From NCBI GenBank assembly GCA_023150805.1, contig JAKLKF010000043.1:1-53661 (forward strand): a stretch of DNA of 53,661 nucleotides, written 5' to 3'. Source of the stretch: Myxococcota bacterium. Lineage in GTDB: Bacteria; Myxococcota_A; UBA796; UBA2385. Both the position numbers and the translations under genes were made by a program. This document shows, one piece after another, positions 33,112-41,393 of this stretch (the stretch's first letter is position 1; each line of letters opens with the position of its first letter). Under the pieces are notes generated by a model. That model made no database searches. It saw only the letters and a program-made list of their open reading frames with translations, and was not told the DNA's origin.

Positions 33112-35139
33112 TCAAGACCAGGCGGCCTGGTCCCACAGGGCGGGGTCGGCTGGATCGACCGCGGGGGGCAGGCCCAGCGCCAGCAGGGCCTCGACCCGGC
33201 CGGCGCCGCTGTGCTCGGCCACCGCGCGACGCTGCTCGTCCTCGGGCAGCGCCCCGTGGAAGGCGCCCAGGCCCAGGTCGCGGGCCAGCCCGGGGTGGTG
33301 CAGGTCCAAGGTGAGCGCCACCCGGGAGGGGGCCGGCCAGCGGTCGGCGGCCATCGCCGGGGTGCCGTCCGAGAAGGGCGCGCCGTCGACGACGACCGCC
33401 AGCGGGCCGGCGTGGCGGACCTTGACCTTGCGGCCGCGCAGGGTCCGGGCCAGCAGGGCGCCCCCCGCCGAGCCCAGGCCATGAAAGACGGTCTCACCCC
33501 CGTCCAGCCGCGCGCGGCAGGGCGCGGGGATGCCCGCGCGGTGCAGCAGGGCGCGCGCCAGGGCGGCGTGCATGGGCGCCTTGGCGCCACCGCCGAAGGA
33601 GGGCAGGCCCAGCCCGCGGCCCGCCTCGGTCACCACCCGGCCCTCCTCGCTGCGCAGGGCGCGCCGCCCCCGCGCGCCGACGCTGACGCGGTCCTCGCTG
33701 CCCGGCGCCACCTCGCCCACCACGTCGCCGGTGACGCCGTCGACGACCGTCACCATGCGCCGGGCGCCCAGGTTGGCGTGCACCTCGCCCCGCGCCCACA
33801 GCCGCTCCCCTCGCGGGCCGAGCACGCAGGTGGGCCCCGGGCCGACGCGCAGCAGCCAGCCCTGGTCGCAGGCGTGGACCAACAGGGCCTGCAGCCGGGG
33901 CTCGGGCCAGTCCGGGCGCAGGTCTTCGGGCAGCCGCCGCCAGAGGGCCTGGGGGTGGATCCCACCCGCGCGGCTGGCGGCCAGGACGACGGCCTGCTGG
34001 ACCAGGACCCCGGGGTGGAAGAGGGGCGGGTCCTGCAGCCAGGCGGCCTTGGCCTGGGCGTCGAGCAGGGTGCGCGCGACCAGCGCCTCGAAGGGCCCGG
34101 CCGTGAATGCCACGACGGTCGTCTGGCCCACCCGGCGCCCGCCGCGCCCGATCCGCTGCAGCAGCGAGGCGACGTCCGGCGGTGGCCCCACCAGGGCGAC
34201 CAGGTCGACGTCGCCGATGTCCAGCCCCACCTCCAGCGTGCTGGTGGCGACGCAGAGACCGACCGGCGCCGTGCGGAAGCGCGCCTCGGCCGACAGGCGG
34301 ACCTGGCGCGACAGGCTGCCGTGGTGGGCGAAGACCTGCCCGCCGAAGGGAGGCCGCCCCTCGGCGTGGCGGGCCAGGGTCTCCACCTCCTCGCGGCTGT
34401 CGCAGAAGGCCAGGACCTTGCGAAAGCCCTGGCGAGCCAGGGACAGCAGCTCGGCCACGACCGCCGCGGGCTCCCGCCCGGGGACCACGCGGGCCCGCAC
34501 CGGTCGCCGCTCCCCCAGGGACAGCACCAGGGGTTCCACCAGGTAGCGCTCCGCCATCCGGGCCGGCTCGGCGACCGTCGCGCTGGCGGCGACCACCTGC
34601 AGGCCCCCCCCCGTCGCCGCGCGCGCCGCCCGCAGCCGCTGCACCAGCACCCGGAGCTGGTCTCCGCGCACGCCGCCGTCGACCACGTGCAGCTCGTCGA
34701 GCACCAGCGCGCCCACCTGGGCCAGGGCGGCGGGGCTGCGGGCCAGCCGGGCGTCCAGCGCCTCGGGCGTGAGCACGGTCAAGGGCTGCAGCCGGCCAGC
34801 GTCGTGGTGGTCGCCCGTCCAGCGCCCCACGGCCACCCCGACCTGGGCCAGGGGCTCGGCCAGGCGCCGCGCCAGGTCGTTGACCAGGGCCCGCGTCGGG
34901 CTGACCAGCAGCAGGCGCGGCGCCGGGTCCACCGCGCGGGCGGCGGGCAGGTGGCGCTCGACCAGGGGGACCAGCACCGCCTCGGTCTTGCCCGAGGCCG
35001 TCGGCGCGCAGAGCAGCACGTCCCGACCGGCCGTCAGCGGCGCCGCGGCGGCGAGCTGCACGGCGTTGGGGCCCCCGTGCCGGGCGATCAGGGCGCCGTA
35101 CAGCCGCGGGTGGGCCGCGCGGTACTGCGCCGGGGTCAT
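33112..35139 (-). CDS. DEAD/DEAH-box helicase, Lhr/BrxHI-like
   Basis: 675 residues. Motif I is APTASGKTEA at about residues 45-54; TPEALDARL is motif Ib; DELH is motif II; SATV is motif III; FRTAPVGLCVATSTLEVGLDIGDVDLV covers IV-V; and QRIGRGGRRVG is motif VI. The roughly 300-residue C-terminal part has no motif I recognise. The layout resembles Lhr-type and BREX-associated BrxHI helicases. It is the last gene of a four-gene minus-strand cassette, and its ATG overlaps the stop of the second ATPase (ATGA). A nucleic-acid-remodelling role, possibly defence, is inferred from context; no methylase, nuclease or PglZ-like gene accompanies it. Confidence 0.85.
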   Translation of the reverse strand: MTPAQYRAAHPRLYGALIARHGGPNAVQLAAAAPLTAGRDVLLCAPTASGKTEAVLVPLVERHLPAARAVDPAPRLLLVSPTRALVNDLARRLAEPLAQVGVAVGRWTGDHHDAGRLQPLTVLTPEALDARLARSPAALAQVGALVLDELHVVDGGVRGDQLRVLVQRLRAARAATGGGLQVVAASATVAEPARMAERYLVEPLVLSLGERRPVRARVVPGREPAAVVAELLSLARQGFRKVLAFCDSREEVETLARHAEGRPPFGGQVFAHHGSLSRQVRLSAEARFRTAPVGLCVATSTLEVGLDIGDVDLVALVGPPPDVASLLQRIGRGGRRVGQTTVVAFTAGPFEALVARTLLDAQAKAAWLQDPPLFHPGVLVQQAVVLAASRAGGIHPQALWRRLPEDLRPDWPEPRLQALLVHACDQGWLLRVGPGPTCVLGPRGERLWARGEVHANLGARRMVTVVDGVTGDVVGEVAPGSEDRVSVGARGRRALRSEEGRVVTEAGRGLGLPSFGGGAKAPMHAALARALLHRAGIPAPCRARLDGGETVFHGLGSAGGALLARTLRGRKVKVRHAGPLAVVVDGAPFSDGTPAMAADRWPAPSRVALTLDLHHPGLARDLGLGAFHGALPEDEQRRAVAEHSGAGRVEALLALGLPPAVDPADPALWDQAAWS

Positions 35140-36557
35140 CGGGGGGCCGCGGCGTCCGCGCCGTGCAGGGCCCGCAGCGCCCGCGCCGGATCCTGGCGGT
35201 ACAGGTCCCAGAACTCGACGACCAGCCGCGCCGCCTGGCGGGTGCTGTCGACCTGGCCGCTGCGGAAGGCCTGGTCCAGGGCCCGCGTCACCCGCTGGCG
35301 ATGCTCGGGCGCGGGGTCGAGCTGCGGGTACACCGCCTTGACCAGGCCGTAGACCTTCTCGGCCAGCACCGGCAGCAGGCTGGGCCGCACCGGGTCCAGC
35401 CGCAGGCGGTCCGCCGGGTCGGCGAGGATCCGGGCCAGCACCCGGTCGACCTGGGGGTCGGGGGTGAAGGCGCAGACCACGGCCAGCGGCTGGTCCGGGC
35501 GGTAGCGGGGCGGGACCTCGCGGTGGGCGGCCTGGCCCCCCTTGTAGACCCCGCCCTCGTGGAAGGCCAGCCGCTCCGGCGGCAGCGCCGCCATCGCCAG
35601 GTAGCGCAGCACGTTCTCGGCCATCTCGCGCGAGGTGTGGCCCAGGCGGTCCAGGTACTCGGCCTCGTCCAGCAGCACGAGCAGCCCCGCGTGGCCGGCG
35701 TCGCGCGCCCAGACGGCCAGCCCGCCCAGCAGGTGGGCCATCACCTGGCCGAAGGTGCGGTAGTCGGGCAGGCCCAGCATCGGCGGGCCGCGGAAGCCCA
35801 GCCGCCGCAGGTCCCGCGAGAGCTGCTGGTGATCGTCGTGACCCTGGCCGCTGACGAAGTCGAGCACCTCGTCCGCCAGCTCGGGCGGCGCGTGCAGCGC
35901 GGCGAACAGGGCGGGGCTCAGCCAGCGGTGCGCCTGGGCGCCGTGCAGGTGCTCGTCGCTGTCGCCCACCCGCTCCAGCAGCGGCCGCAGCCCCGACGCC
36001 CCGCCGGGGTGGCGCAGGTCCCGCAGCAAGGCGCCGTAGAGGCGCAGCGGGTGGCTGGGCGGCACCTCCAGCGGGTCGAAGGTGGCCCGCGCCACCAGGA
36101 AGCCCCGGTGCAGGCCCGCCGCCTCGGCCAGCTCGACCAGGTGGGTCTTGCCGGTGCCGTAGCCGCCCGACAGCACCAACATGCCGCGCGCCTGCTGGAG
36201 CAGCGCGTCCAGGCGCCCCAGCTCCTCGTGCCGGCCCACGGTCAGGGCGTCCAGGCCCCGCGCCGGCACCACGCCCAGGCGCAGGGCCTCCAGGCTCTGC
36301 CGATCGGGCGGGTCCTGCGGCGTGGGCCGGGCGGCGGGCGGCGAGGGCGGAGCGGGGGGCGCCGGCGCCGAGGACAGCGGCTGGAGCGTGTCGGCCGCGA
36401 CGACCGCGGGCACGGCCGGCCGCAGGTCGAAGCGCACCAGCGCCTTGCGCCCGCCGTCGAGGACGCGCGCCACCCCGCCCTCGCCCAGGACCGGGTGGCG
36501 CACGCGCTGCCCCGCGACCAGGCCCACGGTCCCCGGCGCCTGCGAGGGTCCCGCCAC
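35136..36557 (-). CDS. P-loop ATPase with N-terminal small beta-barrel (BREX BrxD-type)
   Basis: 473 residues. Residues about 12-60 form a small barrel-like segment (GQRVRHPVLGEGGVARVLDGG, KALVRFDL) of the type found at the UvrD/CarD ends that contact nucleic acid or RNA polymerase. A Pro-rich linker follows. Walker A is GGYGTGKTH at 131-139, and Walker B is LLVLLDEAEYLDRL. Segments such as VARATFDPLEVPPSHPLRLYGALLRDL and RRLGFRG match the style of BREX ATP-binding (DUF2791/BrxD) proteins; this family call is from memory of motifs and was not searched. The GTG start lies 1 bp after the upstream ATPase stop, and the stop overlaps the helicase ATG. Confidence 0.75.
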   Translation of the reverse strand: MAGPSQAPGTVGLVAGQRVRHPVLGEGGVARVLDGGRKALVRFDLRPAVPAVVAADTLQPLSSAPAPPAPPSPPAARPTPQDPPDRQSLEALRLGVVPARGLDALTVGRHEELGRLDALLQQARGMLVLSGGYGTGKTHLVELAEAAGLHRGFLVARATFDPLEVPPSHPLRLYGALLRDLRHPGGASGLRPLLERVGDSDEHLHGAQAHRWLSPALFAALHAPPELADEVLDFVSGQGHDDHQQLSRDLRRLGFRGPPMLGLPDYRTFGQVMAHLLGGLAVWARDAGHAGLLVLLDEAEYLDRLGHTSREMAENVLRYLAMAALPPERLAFHEGGVYKGGQAAHREVPPRYRPDQPLAVVCAFTPDPQVDRVLARILADPADRLRLDPVRPSLLPVLAEKVYGLVKAVYPQLDPAPEHRQRVTRALDQAFRSGQVDSTRQAARLVVEFWDLYRQDPARALRALHGADAAAPR

Positions 36558-36558
36558 C

Positions 36559-37827
36559 TCAGAAGTCCTCGAAGCCGTCGGCGCCGCGCAGCATCACGAC
36601 CTGCCCGCCGTGGCCGGCCAGCTCGGTCAGCTCGCCCGAGGCGACCGGGTGCGGGTCGCCGCTCTGCCGGTGCAGCAGGTCGACGGCCGCCTTCACGAAG
36701 GCCCGGCGGTGCGCGACCTCGAAGGAGCCGGCCAGCACCTCGTCGGCGAGGGCGCGCAGGTTGCGCTCCTGCAGGCCCGGGTCCAGGTCCGGGTCGCGCC
36801 CCAGGCGGTAAAGCTCCAGGATGCGCAGGCCGATCCGCACCAGCAGCTCCTGGGCCGACAGGTCCAGGCGCTCCAGGTCGATCACGGCCGCCTGGGGGCT
36901 GCGCTCGCTGAGCGCCGAGGGCCCCTCCAGCCGCTGCTGGAGGGCAGGGTACTCGGTCACCACGTGGCGCATGAACTCCGGCGGGACCGCATACAGGCAG
37001 AGCAGGCCGGGCAGGGCCTCCCGCCCGCAGAGATCGATGAGCTGGCGCAGGTGGTCGGCCACCGCCCGCCGCCGCCGTGGGGCCAGCGACAGGTTGCGGT
37101 CCAGCTCGTCGAAGCAGAGCAGCAGCCCCGGCGCACCCACCGCCAGCAGCACCTGGCACAGGCTGCGCAGCATCCGGAAGGCGTTGGTGCGGCTCATCAC
37201 CTCGCGCACGCCCAGGTGCCGCACCTCCTGCGCGCCCACCGGCTCGCCCCGCAGCCAGGCCGCCGCCAGCTCCTCGCCCTCGGCGTCGTCGTCGAGCATC
37301 GCCAGCAGCAGGCCGCGCACCGCCGCCCGGTAGCTGGGCGCGTCGACCGGGTGGCGCCGCAGCTCCTGGTCGACCCACAGGCGCACGCCCTCTGCGCCGA
37401 GCTGCTCCCGCCGCTCGTCCAGGGCGACGCGCAGGGCGTGCTCCAGGCCCCGGGCCGGCGGCACCAGCGGGTCGCCGGGCGCCCAGGACAGCTCGCGCGC
37501 GACCGCCTGGTAGATGCGCAGCGGGTCGTCGAAGGGGCACTCGTCCGGCGACAGGCCGACCAGGGCGCTGCAGAAGCCCCGCCGCCACGCCCGCTCCCGC
37601 ACGCACATCAGGAAGTGGGTCTTGCCCCCGCCGAAGTAGGCCTGGACCAGCTTGAAGGAGGAGCCCCGGCCCAGGGTCGCGATCGGCTCGAGGTACTCGC
37701 GGTCGAGCACGGCCAGCAGCGTCTCGTTGCCGACGTTGAGGTACTCCACCCCGACCTCGGGCGGCTGCCCGATCTCGCCCACGCGCTGGAGGATCTGGCG
37801 CGCCAGCGCGGGGTCAAGGCCCGACAT
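36559..37827 (-). CDS. P-loop ATPase, BREX ATP-binding-domain type
   Basis: 422 residues. Walker A is AYFGGGKTHF at about 63-72, where the usual first glycine is alanine. Walker B is LLLCFDELDRN near residue 245. NVGNETLLAVLDREYLEPIATLGRGSSFKLVQ before the P-loop and the downstream FMRHVVTEYPALQQRL resemble DUF2791/BrxD ATP-binding proteins. It shares design but little sequence with the ATPase encoded next, suggesting an ancient duplication and perhaps a heteromeric ring. The ATG overlaps the end of the frameshifted first gene by 14 bases. Confidence 0.75.
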   Translation of the reverse strand: MSGLDPALARQILQRVGEIGQPPEVGVEYLNVGNETLLAVLDREYLEPIATLGRGSSFKLVQAYFGGGKTHFLMCVRERAWRRGFCSALVGLSPDECPFDDPLRIYQAVARELSWAPGDPLVPPARGLEHALRVALDERREQLGAEGVRLWVDQELRRHPVDAPSYRAAVRGLLLAMLDDDAEGEELAAAWLRGEPVGAQEVRHLGVREVMSRTNAFRMLRSLCQVLLAVGAPGLLLCFDELDRNLSLAPRRRRAVADHLRQLIDLCGREALPGLLCLYAVPPEFMRHVVTEYPALQQRLEGPSALSERSPQAAVIDLERLDLSAQELLVRIGLRILELYRLGRDPDLDPGLQERNLRALADEVLAGSFEVAHRRAFVKAAVDLLHRQSGDPHPVASGELTELAGHGGQVVMLRGADGFEDF

Positions 37828-38633
37828 CGGCGTCCTCCCGCACGAAGCGCAGCGTCAAGTAGTACTGGCCGCGACCCTGGTCGTCCTCCAGCCAGAAGAC
37901 CCGCTTCTTGTCGCGGGTCGAGCTGCCGGTGGCCGGGCCGAGCGACAGGCGCCAGCCGTCGACCGCGAGGCAGCGATCCCGGCGCAGGCGCCACAGGTCC
38001 CAGCACAGCCGGGCGCGGCTGTAGGGCCGGAAGTGCGCGGCGCTCGGCTCGCGCCGGAAGCGGTCGTCCTGCAGCTCGAGGGCGAGCTGGGGCAGCACCT
38101 CGCCCAGCTCGCGCCAGTCGTCGGGGCCCGTGCGGCGCCACGCGGCCAGCAGCGCCCGCAGGAAGGCGGCCGGGTCCCAGGCGCCGGACTCCAGCTCGGC
38201 CAGGGCGCGGCGGCGCGCCTCGAGGATCGGGTCGGTCGGCGTCCAGGTCGACCTGGACGCCCAGGGGCGGCAGGCGCAGCTCCAGCGGCTCGCGCGTGAG
38301 CACGACCAGGTCGATCCCGGCGGCGGCGCAGGCGTCGCGCAGCGCGCGGGCCAGGCGGGGGCGACGCTGGGCCGCCTCGTCCAGCAGCCAGGCGTCCACC
38401 TGGGCCAGCAGGGGCGCCAGGTCCGGCGCGGGGGCCCTGTCCACGGCGGCGCGGGCGCGGCGCAGGGCGTCGGGCCGGTCGCCGGCCTGGGCGAGCTGCT
38501 CCAGCGCCCGGGCGTGGGCCTTGTGCGCCGACGCCGCCTGGGCCAGCGCATCGAGCGGCAGCGCCGGGGCCGGAGGGGCGGAGGGCGGCTTGGGGTCGAG
38601 GGACGAGGGGTCGATGGGCGAAGGGTCGGACAC
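37814..38633 (-). pseudogene. Frameshifted first gene of the helicase/ATPase cassette
   Basis: The gene starts at GTG 38633 (GGGAG upstream) and runs in one frame through PLDALAQAASAHKAHARAL, helical Ala/Arg/Leu segments and LRLPPLGVQVDLDAD. Coherent sequence then continues in the next frame as ILEARRRALAELESGAWD, PDDWRELGEVLPQLALEL, PYSRARLCWDLWRLRRDR and DDQGRGQYYLTLRFVRED to a stop at 37814. The break coincides with a doubled 4-bp unit at 38230-38237; removing one copy joins the frames as DLDADPILEA and gives 271 residues. No family is recognised; in related cassettes this position may hold a substrate-recognition protein. It may be a true mutation or an assembly error. Confidence 0.72.
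38230..38237. repeat. 4-bp tandem duplication causing a frameshift
   Basis: GGTCGGTC on the plus strand (GACCGACC on the coding strand). Deleting one GGTC restores a single reading frame for the gene at 37814-38633. Slipped-strand duplication is the simplest origin. Confidence 0.7.
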
Positions 38634-38689
38634 GAGGCTCCCGCGGAGGGGTCCCGGTATCTCGCACCCCCTCGCGGGCAACGGCGGCC

Positions 38690-38708
38690 CCGGACAGGCG
38701 ATGTCCGG
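38690..38708. promoter_or_regulatory. Inverted repeat between divergent transcription units
   Basis: CCGGACA (38690-38696) and TGTCCGG (38702-38708) form a perfect 7-bp inverted repeat around a 5-base centre in the 145-bp gap between the helicase/ATPase cassette (-) and the pseudouridine synthase gene (+). This could be an operator for the divergent genes. No convincing promoter hexamers were found beside it. Confidence 0.35.
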
Positions 38709-38778
38709 ATTCGCCCCTTGCCCCTGCGCCTCGCGCGGGGACATGGCCCTCTCCGCGGCGGGCGCTTAGCCGGCGGCG

Positions 38779-39480
38779 ATGTCCGCCTCCGACACCTCCC
38801 CTCCCCCCTCCCCCCTCCCTCCCGCCGAGCCCCCCGCGCCGGACGCGCCGGCCCTGCTGGGCACCTGGGGCGAGATCCTGGTGGTGCACAAGCCCGCCGG
38901 GATGCGGGTCCACCCCGCCGACGAGGACGGCGGGCCCGACCTGGTCGCCTGGCTGGACGCCCAGCCCGACGTCCCGCCCGGCTGCAAGCCGATCCACCGC
39001 CTGGACGCGGGCGCCTCGGGCCTGGTGCTGTGCGCCGCCGACGCCGACGCCCGCGCCGAGGTCTCCGGCATGCTGGCCCGCGACGAGATCCACCGCCTCT
39101 ACGTCGCCCTGGTGCATGGCCGCACCCACCGCAAGGGCATCATCCGCCGCCCGCTGCAGGACCAGCGCCGGGGGCGGCCGCTGCCGGCGGTGACCCGCTA
39201 CAAGCGCATCGACTGGATCGGCGCCTTCACCCTGGTCGAGGTCCGGATCGAGAGCGGGCGCAAGCACCAGATCCGCCGCCACCTGCAGGGCCTGGGGCAC
39301 GCCGTCGTCGGCGACGAGCGCTACCCGCCGCCGCGCTTCCGCGCCGTGCCCGGCTTCCCCGGCCGGCTGTGGCTGCACGCCCTGGCGCTGGAGCTGCCCG
39401 ACGGCACCATCGTCGAGGATCCGCTGCCGCCCGAGCTGGAGGCCCACCTGGCCCACATGCAGGCGGTGCGCGAGGACTAA
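38779..39480 (+). CDS. RluA-family pseudouridine synthase
   Basis: 233 residues. An N-terminal Ser/Pro-rich leader of about 28 residues precedes the catalytic domain, which starts EILVVHKPAGMRVHP. The catalytic motif is HRLDAGASG with the nucleophilic aspartate at residue 76; RPLPAVTRYK and RIESGRKHQIRRHLQGLGHAVVGDERY complete the RluA signature. It lacks an S4 domain, so it is closest to the short RluA/TruC-type enzymes that modify tRNA or rRNA. The target cannot be told from sequence. It reads divergently from the ATPase cassette. Confidence 0.92.
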   Translation: MSASDTSPPPSPLPPAEPPAPDAPALLGTWGEILVVHKPAGMRVHPADEDGGPDLVAWLDAQPDVPPGCKPIHRLDAGASGLVLCAADADARAEVSGMLARDEIHRLYVALVHGRTHRKGIIRRPLQDQRRGRPLPAVTRYKRIDWIGAFTLVEVRIESGRKHQIRRHLQGLGHAVVGDERYPPPRFRAVPGFPGRLWLHALALELPDGTIVEDPLPPELEAHLAHMQAVRED

Positions 39481-39554
39481 AGGGGGCCTCCGGGGCGCCC
39501 GGCGTGCGTGGCCCGAGGGGAACGATACCCCCCTCTCCACCGCCTGGAGCCGCC

Positions 39555-40760
39555 CTGACCTCCCCGGACCTGATCGTCGTCGGCGCCGGCCTGGCCGGGC
39601 TGGCCCTGGCCGCCGAGGCCGCCACCCTGGGCCTGGCCGTGGTGGTGCTGGACCCCGAGCCCACCCGGCCCTGGCCCAACACCTTCGGGGTCTGGCTGGA
39701 CGAGGTGGCGCCCGACCTGCCCCTGGCGCACCGCTGGTCGACGGTCGAGGTGGCCGGCCGCGGCTGGCGGCGCAGCCTGGACCGGCCCTACGGCCTGCTG
39801 GACCGACCCGCGCTGCGCGCGCGGCTGCTGGACCGGCTGGAGCGGGCCGGCGGTCGCGTGGAGCAGGGGGTCGTGGCGGGCGCCACCCACGACGAGCGGG
39901 GCTCCCTGCTGGCGCTGCGGGACGGGCGGGAGCTGCGGGCGGGCCTGGTGGTGGACTGCTCCGGGCACGCGCCCGCCCTGGTCGAGCGCCGGGGCCCCCC
40001 GTCGTCGGCCTTCCAGGTCGCCTACGGGCTCGTGGCGCACATCGAGGGGCACCCCTGGCAGGGCGACACGATGACCCTGATGGACTTCGACGGTCCCCCC
40101 GGGGACGGGCCCGCGACCTTCCTCTACGCCATGCCGCTCGGCGGCGACCGGGTCTTCGTCGAGGAGACGATCCTGGTGGCGCGCGGCGTCCCCGATCCCG
40201 GCGCCCTGCGCCCGCGGCTGCTGCGGAGGCTGCAGGCCATGGGCCTGCGGCTGGCCGACGAGGAGGAGGAGGAGCGCTGCGTCTTCCCGATGGACCCGCC
40301 GCCCCCGGTGCTGCCCCAGCGGGTGCTCGCCCTGGGCGCCGCCGCCTCCATGGTCCACCCCGCCACCGGCTACTCGGTGGCGGCCTCCCTGCGCGAGGCG
40401 CCCGTCCTGGCGCAGGCCCTGGTCGCGGGGCTGGACGCCGGCCCGACGGCCGCCTCCCAGGCCGGCTGGCAGGTGCTGTGGCCCGCCGAGCGCCGGGCCG
40501 CCTGGACGGTCCTCACCTACGGCCGCGAGGCGATCCTCTCGCTCTCCCCGGCGGCGACCGACGACTTCTTCCGGGCCTTCTTCGCCATGCCCCGCGCGTG
40601 GTGGGTCCCCTTCCTGTCCGGCCGGCTCACCGCGCGGCAGGCCGGCGCCATGATGGCGCGCATGTTCCTGGAGGCGCCCATGTCCCTGCGCCTCGCGCTG
40701 AGCGCGACGGCCGGGTCGCCCCCGGGCCTGGCCGCGCTGGGCGCGATGCTCCGCCCCTGA
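39555..40760 (+). CDS. Lycopene-cyclase-like FAD-dependent protein
   Basis: About 401 residues if it starts at CTG 39555, which has GGAG 5 nt upstream and places the FAD Rossmann strand (SPDLIVVGAGLAGLALAAEA) at the very N-terminus. A GTG at 39504 is in frame but adds 17 Pro-rich residues with no ribosome-binding site. NTFGVWLDE, VDCSGH, FLYAMPLGGDRVFVEETIL and VHPATGYSVAASL are diagnostic of plant/bacterial lycopene cyclases (CrtL/CrtY), which close the ends of lycopene to beta- or epsilon-rings without net redox change. No crtB, crtI or crtE gene is near; the flavoprotein at 50234 is only distantly carotenoid-desaturase-like. Confidence 0.82.
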   Translation: MTSPDLIVVGAGLAGLALAAEAATLGLAVVVLDPEPTRPWPNTFGVWLDEVAPDLPLAHRWSTVEVAGRGWRRSLDRPYGLLDRPALRARLLDRLERAGGRVEQGVVAGATHDERGSLLALRDGRELRAGLVVDCSGHAPALVERRGPPSSAFQVAYGLVAHIEGHPWQGDTMTLMDFDGPPGDGPATFLYAMPLGGDRVFVEETILVARGVPDPGALRPRLLRRLQAMGLRLADEEEEERCVFPMDPPPPVLPQRVLALGAAASMVHPATGYSVAASLREAPVLAQALVAGLDAGPTAASQAGWQVLWPAERRAAWTVLTYGREAILSLSPAATDDFFRAFFAMPRAWWVPFLSGRLTARQAGAMMARMFLEAPMSLRLALSATAGSPPGLAALGAMLRP

Positions 40761-40781
40761 GCCCCTCCCCGTGGCATGGGG

Positions 40782-40817
40782 CCGGACCGCGGCGCCCGCT
40801 CCCCGGACCGCGGCGCC
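40782..40817 (+). repeat. 15-bp direct repeat, 21-bp period, ahead of the DksA-like gene
   Basis: CCGGACCGCGGCGCC occurs exactly at 40782-40796 and 40803-40817, start to start 21 bp, i.e. two helical turns. It lies in the 134-bp gap upstream of the DksA-like gene, followed by TTGCCT at 40831 as a possible -35 element. Paired sites on one DNA face suit a dimeric regulator. Function is inferred. Confidence 0.5.
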
Positions 40818-40894
40818 TGTCGACGAAGCGTTGCCTTCCCCTCCGGCACAACCCTGTTAAAGGGCGCGGCGCTTCAATCTCCCGGGGCAGACCC

Positions 40895-41308
40895 ATGCTC
40901 GAGCACGTCAAGGACCCGTCGGACCTCCCAGCCGACAACTACCTCAAGCCGCAGGAGCTCTGGGAGCTCCACAAGGTGCTGGTGGACCAGGCCAACGAGC
41001 TGCTGGACGCAGGCCAGCAGACCGTCAGCGCGCTGACCCACGAGCGGGACCTCGAGGCCGACAGCCTGGACGTCGCCACGACCGAGTCGGACCGCGACTT
41101 CTCGCTGCGCCTGGCCGGCCGCGAGCGCCGGATGCTCAGCAAGATCAAGTACGCGCTCGAGTGCATCGACAACGGCGAGTACGGGACCTGCGAGAACTGC
41201 GGCGAGAGCATCGGCTTCAAGCGCCTGATGGTCCGGCCGGTCGCCCGGGTCTGCATCGACTGCAAGACGCAGGCGGAGCAGCTCGAGCGCGGCAGCCGCG
41301 CGTTCTGA
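40895..41308 (+). CDS. DksA/TraR-family C4 zinc-finger transcription regulator
   Basis: 137 residues. The N-terminal coiled coil (about 20-85) leads to a C4 zinc finger with Cys99, Cys102, Cys120 and Cys123 (CENCGESI ... CIDC). YALECIDNGEYGTCENCGE is the family signature. DksA enters the RNA polymerase secondary channel and acts with ppGpp; the acidic tip residues are less clear here (LDVATTESDRD), so a general DksA-like role is safer than naming the orthologue. A terminator-like hairpin follows the gene. Confidence 0.92.
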   Translation: MLEHVKDPSDLPADNYLKPQELWELHKVLVDQANELLDAGQQTVSALTHERDLEADSLDVATTESDRDFSLRLAGRERRMLSKIKYALECIDNGEYGTCENCGESIGFKRLMVRPVARVCIDCKTQAEQLERGSRAF

Positions 41309-41330
41309 GGGGCGCCTTCGACCAACCTGC

Positions 41331-41356
41331 GGGCCGACCCCCCACGGGGCCGGCCC
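41331..41356 (+). terminator. Rho-independent terminator after the DksA-like gene
   Basis: GGGCCG-A-CCCC and GGGG-C-CGGCCC form a stem of 6+4 pairs with one mismatch and a 4-base loop, followed by a T-rich stretch (TTCTGCTTTCTGT). It separates the DksA-like gene from map. Confidence 0.6.
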
Positions 41357-41393
41357 TTCTGCTTTCTGTCCGGTCCGTCCGGTGGAGCCAAGC

